The notes: generated by a model not told the origin, from the sequence alone. A stretch of DNA of 8,354 nt from an uncultured Bacilli bacterium (GCA_947588665.1 CANPYU010000186.1:1-8354), one strand, 5' to 3'; shown: positions 1 to 5,212, counted from the first letter of the stretch. Numbers and translations: made by a program.

Positions 1-70
1 CCACAAATTTGTATACTTATTAACATTTAAAAAGAGAGTTTTCAATTATTTCTCTCTATCTGGCTGTAAA

Positions 71-84
71 TACTAACGTTAGTA
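71..84. promoter_or_regulatory. Perfect 14-bp palindrome upstream of the ATPase
   Basis: TACTAACGTTAGTA is exactly its own reverse complement. It lies about 20 bases upstream of the best -35 candidate of the ATPase gene. Its form and position fit a site for a dimeric repressor or activator, but no regulator gene is adjacent and the site is not repeated elsewhere in the window. It could be chance in AT-rich DNA. Confidence 0.35.
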
Positions 85-106
85 GTGTAAAAAAATTACA
101 TTAAAC

Positions 107-135
107 TTGAAATGCTTATGTTTTGGAGGTATAAT
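107..135 (+). promoter_or_regulatory. Candidate sigma-A promoter of the ATPase gene
   Basis: TTGAAA at 107-112 and TATAAT at 130-135 are separated by 17 bases. Transcription would begin near 142, which would leave a very short leader before the ATG at 155, preceded by GGGAG at 142-146. This conflicts with use of GGAGGT at 125-130 as the ribosome site for the ATG at 140, because that site overlaps the -10. Either the promoter or that ribosome site is coincidental. Confidence 0.4.
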
Positions 136-139
136 TGAT

Positions 140-415
140 ATGGGAGAAACGTTTATGATTAGAAAGTTTAAAGTTAAAAATTTTAAAAGTTTTGAAGAAG
201 AATTGGTTTTAGATTTTTCCAAAGTTAGAGATTATGAGTTTAATAATAGTTTAATTAAGAACGGTCTTGTTAATAAGATGCTTATATATGGAGATAATAA
301 TACAGGTAAAAGTAATCTTGGTGCGGCTATAATGGATATTACAAGACATCTTACTGATAATTGGAAAAATAATAAAATATATAAACATTATGTTAATGTA
401 ATACTAAAGAAGTAA
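140..415 (+). pseudogene. P-loop ATPase (AAA_15/AAA_21 type), N-terminal fragment of a frameshifted gene
   Basis: This is the N-terminal part of an SMC/ABC-like P-loop ATPase of the kind found in Abi- and OLD-type proteins. The start MIRKFKVKNFKSFEEE matches the usual beginning of this family (a beta strand followed by NFKSF), and the Walker A motif GDNNTGKSN follows about 45 residues later. GGAGGT at 125-130 favours ATG 140. The family N-terminus and the candidate promoter favour ATG 155. A TTG start at 107 is possible but has no ribosome site. The frame ends at TAA 413-415 just after HYVNV, while family-like sequence continues in the -1 frame from about 397. The fragment lacks Walker B and cannot act as an ATPase alone. 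The break may be a real mutation or a sequencing error. Confidence 0.75.
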
Positions 416-1248
416 GTTTTTCTTATGAGTTTTTGTTTGATAAACAAATTATATTGTATGAATATAAGAAAGATAATAATGCTTATTTAATTATGGAAGA
501 ATTATATTTAGACGGAGAATTATTATTTAGTTATAATTATAATAATAATAGAGTTGTAAATAATATAGATGAAGCTAAAACTATTGATTTTGGAAAAAAG
601 ATTAATATTAATATGTCGGCTTTAAAATATTTATATGTTAACACTATATCTTGGTCTAATAATAATCCAGTTAAATTATTTATGGAATTTGTAGAACATA
701 TGCTTTGGTTTAGATCTCTTAGAGATAATGAATTTATGGGGTTGTTACCAGATAATGTTAATTTAAGTGATTTTATAATTGATAATGGGTTAGTAAAAGA
801 TTTTGAAAAGTTTTTAATTGATTGTGGTCAAAATTATAAGTTATGTGAAATAGATGATGGTAGTAAGAAAGTATTAGGAGTTAAATATAATAATTATAAA
901 GCTAAATTTCATGAGGTTATGTCTACTGGGACATCTGCTTTGTGGTTGTTTTATTATTGGATGAATAGACTTGAAGATATTTCGTTTATATTTTTAGATG
1001 AGGTTGATGCTTTTTATCATAGTAATTTATCAGAATATATATTAAAATATGTTAATAGTAAAAATAAATTTCAATCTATTTTAACTACTCATGATATTTA
1101 TCTTGCAGATAATGAACTTATGAGACCTGATTGTTATTTTATACTTGGTAATAATAAAATTAAGTCTTTTGCTGATTGTACAAATAAGACAATTAGACAG
1201 GGACATAATTTAGGTAAAATGTATATAGGGGGAGAATTTGAAATCTAA
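397..1248 (+). pseudogene. P-loop ATPase (AAA_15/AAA_21 type), C-terminal fragment of a frameshifted gene
   Basis: This carries the rest of the ATPase. From 397 the frame reads NTKEVSFSYEFLFDKQ, a strand-rich stretch that normally follows the N-terminal part without a break. The first usable start inside it is TTG at 433, which has no Shine-Dalgarno site, so independent translation is unlikely. Visible motifs are a signature-like STGTSALWLFYYW (about 900-960), Walker B FIFLDEVDAFYH (about 985-1020) with the acidic pair typical of this family, and the H-loop-like ILTTHDIYL (about 1078-1104). N and C parts together give about 365 residues, slightly short of or within the usual family size. Relatives often act with a small partner or effector in phage defence. 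That role is inferred from the family and is not shown here. Confidence 0.75.
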
Positions 1249-1260
1249 GAGAGTTTTATT

Positions 1261-1494
1261 ATGAGAAATAGATTATATAAAAGGCATTTTCAGTATATTA
1301 TTAAGCAGAACTATGAAAAAGCTAAGTTTATAGCTAAAAGAAAAAATGGAATACATTATGATTTAATATTAGAAGAACAAATAAAACTTAAAAATAGCAA
1401 AAATGAAATATATGTTTTAAGTACTTTTCCATTATTGTTGTTTGATTATAATAATGAGCTTGTTTTGAATTTAATTAAGAATATTAAAGTATAG
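1261..1494 (+). CDS. Unrecognised 77-residue basic protein downstream of the ATPase
   Basis: I do not recognise this family. The N-terminal half is strongly basic (MRNRLYKRHFQYIIKQNYEKAKFIAKRKNG) and probably helical. The second half is hydrophobic with short strands (YVLSTFPLLLFDY) followed by a short helix. There is no signal peptide or clear membrane segment. It starts 12 bases after the ATPase stop, on the same strand, with a weak AGAGAG ribosome site just before the ATG. This spacing suggests co-transcription and possibly coupled translation. Small genes are often paired with ATPases of this class, so a partner or effector subunit is a reasonable guess. It could also be the remnant of a longer protein. 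No terminator is evident after it. Confidence 0.6.
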   Translation: MRNRLYKRHFQYIIKQNYEKAKFIAKRKNGIHYDLILEEQIKLKNSKNEIYVLSTFPLLLFDYNNELVLNLIKNIKV

Positions 1495-1522
1495 CTTTTT
1501 GTTTGGGAATGCAAGAAAATGC

Positions 1523-1551
1523 TTGTAATTCATGATTGTTTGTGGTATTAT
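1523..1551 (+). promoter_or_regulatory. Sigma-A promoter of rplK-rplA, extended -10
   Basis: TTGTAA at 1523-1528 and TATTAT at 1546-1551 are separated by 17 bases. TGG immediately before the -10 makes it an extended -10 element. Transcription should begin near 1558 and yield a leader of about 90 bases before rplK. Spacing and placement fit a strong constitutive promoter for ribosomal genes. Confidence 0.7.
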
Positions 1552-1581
1552 CATTATGCAGATTTATGTTTGCATATAGTT

Positions 1582-1616
1582 TAGTGGGAGGGAAGTGGAT
1601 TTGCCCTGGACCACTA
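1582..1616 (+). promoter_or_regulatory. Ribosomal protein L1 binding leader hairpin (rplK-rplA autoregulation)
   Basis: TAGTGG at 1582-1587 pairs with CCACTA at 1611-1616, and GGG at 1590-1592 pairs with CCC at 1604-1606. This leaves an asymmetric internal loop (GA on one side, TGGA on the other). The block GTGGGAGG at 1584-1591 is the same as the L1-binding segment of 23S rRNA (helix 76-77 region, L1 stalk). L1 is known to repress its own operon by binding a leader mimic of its rRNA site. The hairpin lies about 30 bases upstream of the rplK start, within the predicted transcript. The assignment rests on this resemblance and on position. Confidence 0.7.
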
Positions 1617-1650
1617 CTCGAGAACAAAATAATTTATAGGAGGTGTTTTC

Positions 1651-2244
1651 GTGGCTAAAGAAGTCGTAAAGAGAATTAAACTACAAATTGAAGCAGGAAA
1701 AGCAACACCAGCGCCACCAGTAGGTACTGTTTTAGGTCCAGCTGGAGTTAATTTACAAGAGTTTTGTACTAAATTTAACGATGCTACTCGTGATAAAATG
1801 GGTGATGTAGTTCCTTGTGAAATTTCAGTTTATGATGATAGAAGTTTTGATTTTGTGCTTAAAACTCCACCGGCAGGATTTTTACTTAAAAAAGCTGCTA
1901 AGATTCAAAAAGGATCTACTAAGGGAGCTAATGAAATTGTTGCTACTATCAGTAAAGAAGATTTAAGAAAAATTGCTGAAACTAAGTTACCAGATTTAAA
2001 TGCTTATGATGTTGAGGCTGCAATGAACATTATTGAGGGTACTGCTCGTAATATGGGTATTGCTGTTAAAGGTGTTAATGATAAAGAATTACAAGAACAA
2101 GCAGCTGAAGCTAAGAAAGAAGAAGCAGAGCAAGCAAAGAGAGATGCTGAACTTGCTGAAATGGAAGCTGAGTCTAAAGAGTTTAGTGCTGAGGTTCCAG
2201 TAATTGGTGATGAAGATAAAGAAACAACTGAAGAAGAAAAATAA
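1651..2244 (+). CDS. rplK: 50S ribosomal protein L11 with an acidic C-terminal extension
   Basis: L11 binds the GTPase-associated centre of 23S rRNA at the base of the L10-L12 stalk and takes part in factor binding and the stringent response. The N-terminal domain shows [16 protein letters not shown] with the proline pair (P22, P23) of the thiostrepton-contact region, then [11 protein letters not shown]. The C-terminal RNA-binding domain shows [13 protein letters not shown] and [11 protein letters not shown]. The conserved core ends near residue 141, the normal family length. Here 56 further residues follow (2074-2241), rich in Glu, Ala and Lys, with about 21 acidic and 8 basic residues, ending in TTEEEK. 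The start is GTG, placed by AGGAGG at 1638-1643 with a 7-base spacer. It is the first gene of the rplK-rplA unit, under a probable L1-responsive leader. Confidence 0.97.
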   Translation: MAKEVVKRIKLQIEAGKATPAPPVGTVLGPAGVNLQEFCTKFNDATRDKMGDVVPCEISVYDDRSFDFVLKTPPAGFLLKKAAKIQKGSTKGANEIVATISKEDLRKIAETKLPDLNAYDVEAAMNIIEGTARNMGIAVKGVNDKELQEQAAEAKKEEAEQAKRDAELAEMEAESKEFSAEVPVIGDEDKETTEEEK

Positions 2245-2288
2245 AAAAGAAATCCATCTTAAAAAACCACAGATAGGAGGGAATTGTT

Positions 2289-2987
2289 TTGAGTAAACAC
2301 GGAAAGAAATATGTGGAAGCATCAAAAAAGCTTGACCGTAATAAATTATATAGTTTAGATGAAGCTGTTAAATTAGTTAAGGAAACTAGTGTTACGAAGT
2401 TTGATAGTACAGTTGAAGTAGCTATTAAATTGAATATTGATGCGAAAAAATCAGACCAAAATTTAAGAGGAAGTTTTGTTCTTCCTAATGGAACTGGTAA
2501 AACTAAGAGAATACTTGTTATTGCCAAAGGAGATGCTGCAACTAAAGCAAAGGATGCTGGAGCAACATATGTTGGTGATAAAGATATGCTTGATAAAATT
2601 GCTAATGAAAACTGGTTTGATTTCGATGTTATTGTAGCAACTCCAGATATGATGCCTGAATTAGGTAAAATTGGTAAAGTTTTAGGACCTAAAGGTTTAA
2701 TGCCTAACCCTAAGACTGGTACAGTTACTACTGATGTTGTTAAAGCTGTAAATGATATTAATAAAGGTATGATTGCATATAAAACTGATAGTTTTGGTAA
2801 TATTCATGCGATTATTGGTAAAGTATCATTTGATGAAACTGCTTTAAAAGAGAATTTAAATTATGTAGTAACTACTGTTGCTAAAGCAAAACCAGCAAGT
2901 GTTAAAGGTGTGTTTATTAATAGTATTACGATTGCTAGTACTATGGGTCCTGGTATTCGTTTAGATAAAAATACTTTTGACATTTAA
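2289..2987 (+). CDS. rplA: 50S ribosomal protein L1
   Basis: L1 forms the mobile L1 stalk that guides deacylated tRNA out of the E site. As a free protein it represses the rplK-rplA mRNA. At 232 residues it has normal length. Family signatures include the N-terminal MSKHGKKYVEASKKLD, VEVAIKLNIDAKKSDQNLRG, the conserved GPKGLMPNPKTGTV, and the C-terminal block KTDSFGNIHAIIGKVSF. The start is TTG, preceded by AGGAGG at 2275-2280 with an 8-base spacer, and this gives the expected N-terminus. There is no better in-frame ATG nearby. The gene follows rplK by 44 bases with no terminator between, so the two are one transcript. The last codons (TTT GAC ATT) also contain the -35 element of the next promoter. 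Confidence 0.97.
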   Translation: MSKHGKKYVEASKKLDRNKLYSLDEAVKLVKETSVTKFDSTVEVAIKLNIDAKKSDQNLRGSFVLPNGTGKTKRILVIAKGDAATKAKDAGATYVGDKDMLDKIANENWFDFDVIVATPDMMPELGKIGKVLGPKGLMPNPKTGTVTTDVVKAVNDINKGMIAYKTDSFGNIHAIIGKVSFDETALKENLNYVVTTVAKAKPASVKGVFINSITIASTMGPGIRLDKNTFDI

Positions 2988-3005
2988 TTAAATTTATTAT
3001 ATAAT
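2977..3005 (+). promoter_or_regulatory. Perfect-consensus sigma-A promoter of rplJ-rplL
   Basis: TTGACA at 2977-2982 and TATAAT at 3000-3005 are separated by exactly 17 bases, so both hexamers and the spacer match consensus. The -35 lies inside the last three codons and stop of rplA. Transcription should start near 3012, immediately before the L10 leader. rplJ-rplL is therefore probably made from its own strong promoter in addition to any read-through from rplKA. Confidence 0.85.
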
Positions 3006-3015
3006 ATTAGTACTT

Positions 3016-3111
3016 AAAAAAGCGAACCAAAGACAGTAGGGAGTTTAACTTTAATAATCCTACCGAGGGGAGAGTAGAATAAATCTAAGCTTTCCTATAG
3101 GAAGCTTTTTT
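3016..3111 (+). promoter_or_regulatory. Ribosomal protein L10 leader RNA
   Basis: The region between rplA and rplJ has the features of the Firmicutes L10 leader. AACCAAAGACAG (3025-3036) leads into GTAGG (3036-3040), which pairs with CCTAC (3059-3063). GAGGGG follows on the 3' side. The L10-L12 complex is known to bind this leader, and in Bacillus subtilis it promotes premature termination. The intrinsic terminator at its 3' end fits the same mechanism. AAAAAAGC at 3016-3023 is fully complementary to GCTTTTTT at 3104-3111, the distal arm and T-run of that terminator, so a competing pairing is conceivable. Confidence 0.82.
3087..3111 (+). terminator. Attenuator-type intrinsic terminator in the L10 leader
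   Basis: AAGCTTTCC at 3087-3095 pairs with GGAAGCTT at 3100-3107 with one bulged T and a TATA loop. The right arm runs into six T residues (3106-3111). It sits upstream of rplJ inside its leader, so it would end transcripts early when L10-L12 is in excess rather than mark the end of rplA transcription. Confidence 0.75.
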
Positions 3112-3135
3112 AAATAAAATTTATAGGAGGAGAAT

Positions 3136-3627
3136 ATGGCAAGTAGCAAAATACTCGATACTAAAAAAGCTATTGTTAGTGAAATTACAGATAAACTTAA
3201 AAATAGTGAATCTGTTATCTTGTTTGAATATCAAGGATTAACTGTTAGTGAAGTTAGTGAGTTAAGAAGAAAGCTAAGAGAAACTGAAGCTGAAGTTAAG
3301 GTTTATAAAAATACTCTTTTAAAAAGAGCTTTAGATGATGTAAACTTAAATTTAGATGGTTTCTTAGAAGGACCAAATGCAATTATGTTTGGTAAAAATT
3401 TACTTGAACCAATTAAAGTTATTACAGAATTTGCTAAAGACCATGATAAGATGAATATTCGTGTTGGTATTATTAATGGTGAAGCTGCAGATTTAAGTGT
3501 AATTAAAGAATATGCTGCTATACCTTCATATGAAGGATTACTTACAATGCTTGCTGCTGGTATGATGGAACATGTAAGAAATTTAGCAATTGGTTTAAAC
3601 TTGTATGCCGAAAAATTAGAAAATTAG
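3136..3627 (+). CDS. rplJ: 50S ribosomal protein L10
   Basis: L10 anchors the L7/L12 dimers to 23S rRNA at the base of the factor-recruiting stalk and, in complex with L12, represses its own operon. At 163 residues it has normal bacterial size. The N-terminal rRNA-binding domain shows the family pattern ESVILFEYQGLTVSEVSELRRKLRE, then EVKVYKNTLLKRAL. The C-terminal helix (about residues 140-163, MMEHVRNLAIGLNLYAEKLEN) is the segment that binds L12 dimers. ATG 3136 is supported by AGGAGG at 3125-3130 with a 5-base spacer. It is preceded by the L10 leader and attenuator and followed 16 bases later by rplL, the usual pair. Confidence 0.97.
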   Translation: MASSKILDTKKAIVSEITDKLKNSESVILFEYQGLTVSEVSELRRKLRETEAEVKVYKNTLLKRALDDVNLNLDGFLEGPNAIMFGKNLLEPIKVITEFAKDHDKMNIRVGIINGEAADLSVIKEYAAIPSYEGLLTMLAAGMMEHVRNLAIGLNLYAEKLEN

Positions 3628-3643
3628 AAAGGAATGAATTGAA

Positions 3644-4012
3644 ATGGCAAAATTAACAAAAGAAGATTTTATTAGTGCTTTAAAAGAAATGACTATTCTT
3701 GAAGTAAAAGAATTAGTAGATGCAATGAAAGAAGAATTTGGAGTAGATCCTAGTGCAGTTGCAGTTGCGGCTGCTCCAGCTCAAGGTGCAGTTGATGAAG
3801 GGCCTTCAACAAAAACTGTAGTTCTTAAGAGTGCAGGTGGCAATAAGATTGCTGTTATTAAGATTATTAAAGAAGTTACAGGTTTAGGTTTAGTTGAAGC
3901 TAAAGCTATCGCTGATAATGGTGGTAACTTAAAAGAAAATATTCCTGCTGAAGAAGCAGATGCTTTAAAAGCACAACTTGAAGAAGCAGGCGCTGAAGTA
4001 GAACTTGCTTAA
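3644..4012 (+). CDS. rplL: 50S ribosomal protein L7/L12
   Basis: This is the multicopy acidic stalk protein that recruits translation factors such as EF-G and EF-Tu. At 122 residues it has normal length. The N-terminal dimerisation and L10-binding helices (residues 1-33, KEMTILEVKELVDAMKEEFGV) are followed by an Ala/Pro hinge (AVAVAAAPAQGA) and the C-terminal domain with KSAGGNKIAVIKIIKEVTGLGLVEAK and the ending EEAGAEVELA. Where most bacteria have an LVD-x-x-P segment after EAK, this protein has AIADNGGN, a small departure in a factor-contact helix. GAAAGGA at 3627-3633 is the ribosome site, with a spacer of 10. It is the last gene of the block, and a strong terminator follows 2 bases after the stop. 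Confidence 0.97.
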   Translation: MAKLTKEDFISALKEMTILEVKELVDAMKEEFGVDPSAVAVAAAPAQGAVDEGPSTKTVVLKSAGGNKIAVIKIIKEVTGLGLVEAKAIADNGGNLKENIPAEEADALKAQLEEAGAEVELA

Positions 4013-4014
4013 GT

Positions 4015-4040
4015 AAATATCCCTTTGGGATATTTTTTTT
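4015..4040 (+). terminator. Strong intrinsic terminator after rplL
   Basis: AAATATCCC at 4015-4023 pairs perfectly with GGGATATTT at 4027-4035 across a TTT loop, followed by an uninterrupted T-run to 4040. It ends the rplJ-rplL transcript and separates it from the RhuM-family gene. Confidence 0.9.
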
Positions 4041-4058
4041 GGAAAAAATTGAAATTTT

Positions 4059-4144
4059 ACAGATTATATAAAATTATATAACTAATTATATAAAATCTGT
4101 TAAGCAGAAATTATAAAATTGGCTAGCAGATTTTATAAAATCTG
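4059..4144. repeat. AT-rich repeat array with a perfect palindrome upstream of the RhuM/Fic gene
   Basis: Four related copies occur: ATTATATAAAAT at 4063-4074 and again, identical, at 4085-4096 (22 bases apart), ATTATAAAAT at 4110-4119 and ATTTTATAAAAT at 4130-4141. Each lies next to CAG or CTG. The last copy is inside the perfect 18-bp palindrome CAGATTTTATAAAATCTG (4127-4144). ACAGAT at 4059-4064 and ATCTGT at 4095-4100 form an outer inverted pair. The array ends 4 bases before the -35 of the downstream promoter. It has the layout of an operator or upstream activating array, though AT-rich composition makes some similarity likely by chance. Confidence 0.55.
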
Positions 4145-4148
4145 TAAT

Positions 4149-4177
4149 TTGACCAAAATAAGTATTGATGGTAAAAT
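4149..4177 (+). promoter_or_regulatory. Sigma-A promoter of the RhuM/Fic gene, extended -10
   Basis: TTGACC at 4149-4154 and TAAAAT at 4172-4177 are separated by 17 bases, with TGG directly before the -10. Transcription should begin near 4184, leaving a 28-base leader that contains GGAGGG at 4200-4205. This supports a translation start near 4212 rather than at the later ATG. Confidence 0.7.
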
Positions 4178-4211
4178 GGGTTTGTAATTTTGTTGAAATG
4201 GAGGGATTTTT

Positions 4212-5156
4212 ATTAAAAATAATGAAATTATAATATTTGATAATCAAAATGTCAAATTAGAAGTTAATATGCAGGATGAAACAGTGTGGCTTAATAGAGA
4301 GCAACTGGCTATTTTGTATGACAGAGATGTAAAAACTATTGGTAAGCATATTAATAATGCTTTAAAGGAAGAGTTAGATTCTTCAACTGTCGCAAAATTT
4401 GCGACAGTTCAAAAAGAAGGTAATAGAAATGTTACTAGAGATATTGAGTATTACAATTTAGACATGATAATAAGTGTAGGATACCGAGTTAAATCTCAAA
4501 ATGGTATTATATTTAGAAGATGGGCAAATAAAATACTTAAAGATTTTATGATTAAGGGATATGCAGTAAATCAAAAGAGACTAGATTATTTGGAAAAAAC
4601 TGTTAAATTGCTTGATATTGCTAATCGCGGAAATGAAAGATTTAATGGGGAAGAAGCTAAGGATATATTAAATGTTATTAATACATATTCTAAAGCTTTA
4701 GATTTATTGGACGATTATGATCATAAAACTTTGAGAAAAGTTAAAGGTAAAAATAGCGAAAAAGTTGTTACTTATGAAGATTGCATAAAAGTAATTAATA
4801 AGTTAAGATTTAACAATGAAAGTAGTTTATTTGCTTTAGAAAGAAATAGTAATTTTAAATCTATTATGGGGGATATTTATGCTTCTTTTGGGGGATGTGA
4901 TGTTTATCCAACTATTGAAGAAAAAGCTTGTAATTTGCTTTATTTGACAGTTAAAAATCATGCGTTTATAGATGGTAATAAAAGAATAGCGGCAACAATA
5001 TTTATATATTTTTTACAAGTAAATGGTATTTTATATAAAAATGCAATACAAGTTATTGATAATAATACTTTAGCTGCGATTACTCTTTTGATAGCAGAGT
5101 CTAATCCAAAAGAAAAAGATATACTTATTGATTTAGTAATGAATTTTTTAGTGTAA
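4212..5156 (+). CDS. RhuM-family protein with C-terminal Fic/Doc domain, probable ATT start
   Basis: The protein joins an N-terminal RhuM region with a C-terminal Fic/Doc fold. The N-terminal part resembles a DNA-binding HTH (ETVWLNREQLAILYDRDVKTIGKHINNAL), followed by the RhuM signature STVAKFATVQKEGNR and YYNLDMIISVGYRVKSQNG. The Fic motif is HAFIDGNKR (codons 4959-4985). The NKR ending resembles Doc kinases more than the GNGR of typical AMP-transferring Fic proteins, so the reaction cannot be named. The first in-frame ATG is 4269, but family-like sequence (KNNEIIIFDNQNVKLEVNMQDETVWL) continues upstream to ATT 4212, which lies 6 bases after GGAGGG. No ATG, GTG or TTG exists between the in-frame TGA at 4194 and 4269. 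From ATT the product is 314 residues, near family length. No separate antitoxin gene is adjacent. The ATT could also be a mutated ATG. Confidence 0.87.
   Translation: MKNNEIIIFDNQNVKLEVNMQDETVWLNREQLAILYDRDVKTIGKHINNALKEELDSSTVAKFATVQKEGNRNVTRDIEYYNLDMIISVGYRVKSQNGIIFRRWANKILKDFMIKGYAVNQKRLDYLEKTVKLLDIANRGNERFNGEEAKDILNVINTYSKALDLLDDYDHKTLRKVKGKNSEKVVTYEDCIKVINKLRFNNESSLFALERNSNFKSIMGDIYASFGGCDVYPTIEEKACNLLYLTVKNHAFIDGNKRIAATIFIYFLQVNGILYKNAIQVIDNNTLAAITLLIAESNPKEKDILIDLVMNFLV
4385..4409. repeat. Perfect inverted repeat inside the RhuM/Fic coding sequence
   Basis: AACTGTCGCAAA at 4385-4396 and TTTGCGACAGTT at 4398-4409 are exact reverse complements around a single A. The region encodes the conserved STVAKFATVQ segment of RhuM proteins, so protein conservation could account for part of it. 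As DNA it is a 25-bp near-palindrome, and as RNA it would form a tight hairpin early in the message. Confidence 0.7.
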
Positions 5157-5164
5157 ATAATTTT

Positions 5165-5208
5165 TAAACCCTAATTAATTTTAGTTTAAATTGGGGTTTA
5201 TTATTTGT
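5165..5208 (+). terminator. Intrinsic terminator after the RhuM/Fic gene
   Basis: TAAACCCTAATT at 5165-5176 pairs with AATTGGGGTTTA at 5189-5200 (12 pairs, one of them T-G) across a 12-base loop, followed by a T-rich stretch interrupted by A and G. It is a plausible but not ideal terminator 8 bases after the stop codon. Confidence 0.65.
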
Positions 5209-5212
5209 TATT

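Noticed and set aside
33..57. AGAGAG...CTCTCT hairpin as a terminator of an upstream gene
   Set aside because: The stem has only six pairs and is not followed by a T-run.
398..415. Programmed -1 frameshifting in the ATPase gene
   Set aside because: No X-XXY-YYZ slippery heptamer in the zero frame and no evident stimulatory structure. A simple lesion or sequence error is more likely.
433..1248. Independent gene starting at TTG 433
   Set aside because: No Shine-Dalgarno site, and family-like sequence extends upstream of 433 in the same frame, so it is the downstream part of a frameshifted gene.
1555..1576. TATGCA...TGCATA hairpin as a riboswitch element before rplK
   Set aside because: Only six AT-rich pairs, and it overlaps the predicted transcription start, so at most part of it would be in the RNA.
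2089..2527. Two minus-strand open frames across the rplK-rplA junction
   Set aside because: They are antisense to L11 and L1, have low-complexity Phe/Ser/Leu-rich translations created by the Glu/Lys-rich coding strand, and lack ribosome sites.
4059..4144. Short repeats as a CRISPR array or MITE
   Set aside because: Repeat units are 10-12 bases with variable sequence and spacing and no uniform spacers, and no target-site duplication or terminal repeats bound a defined element.
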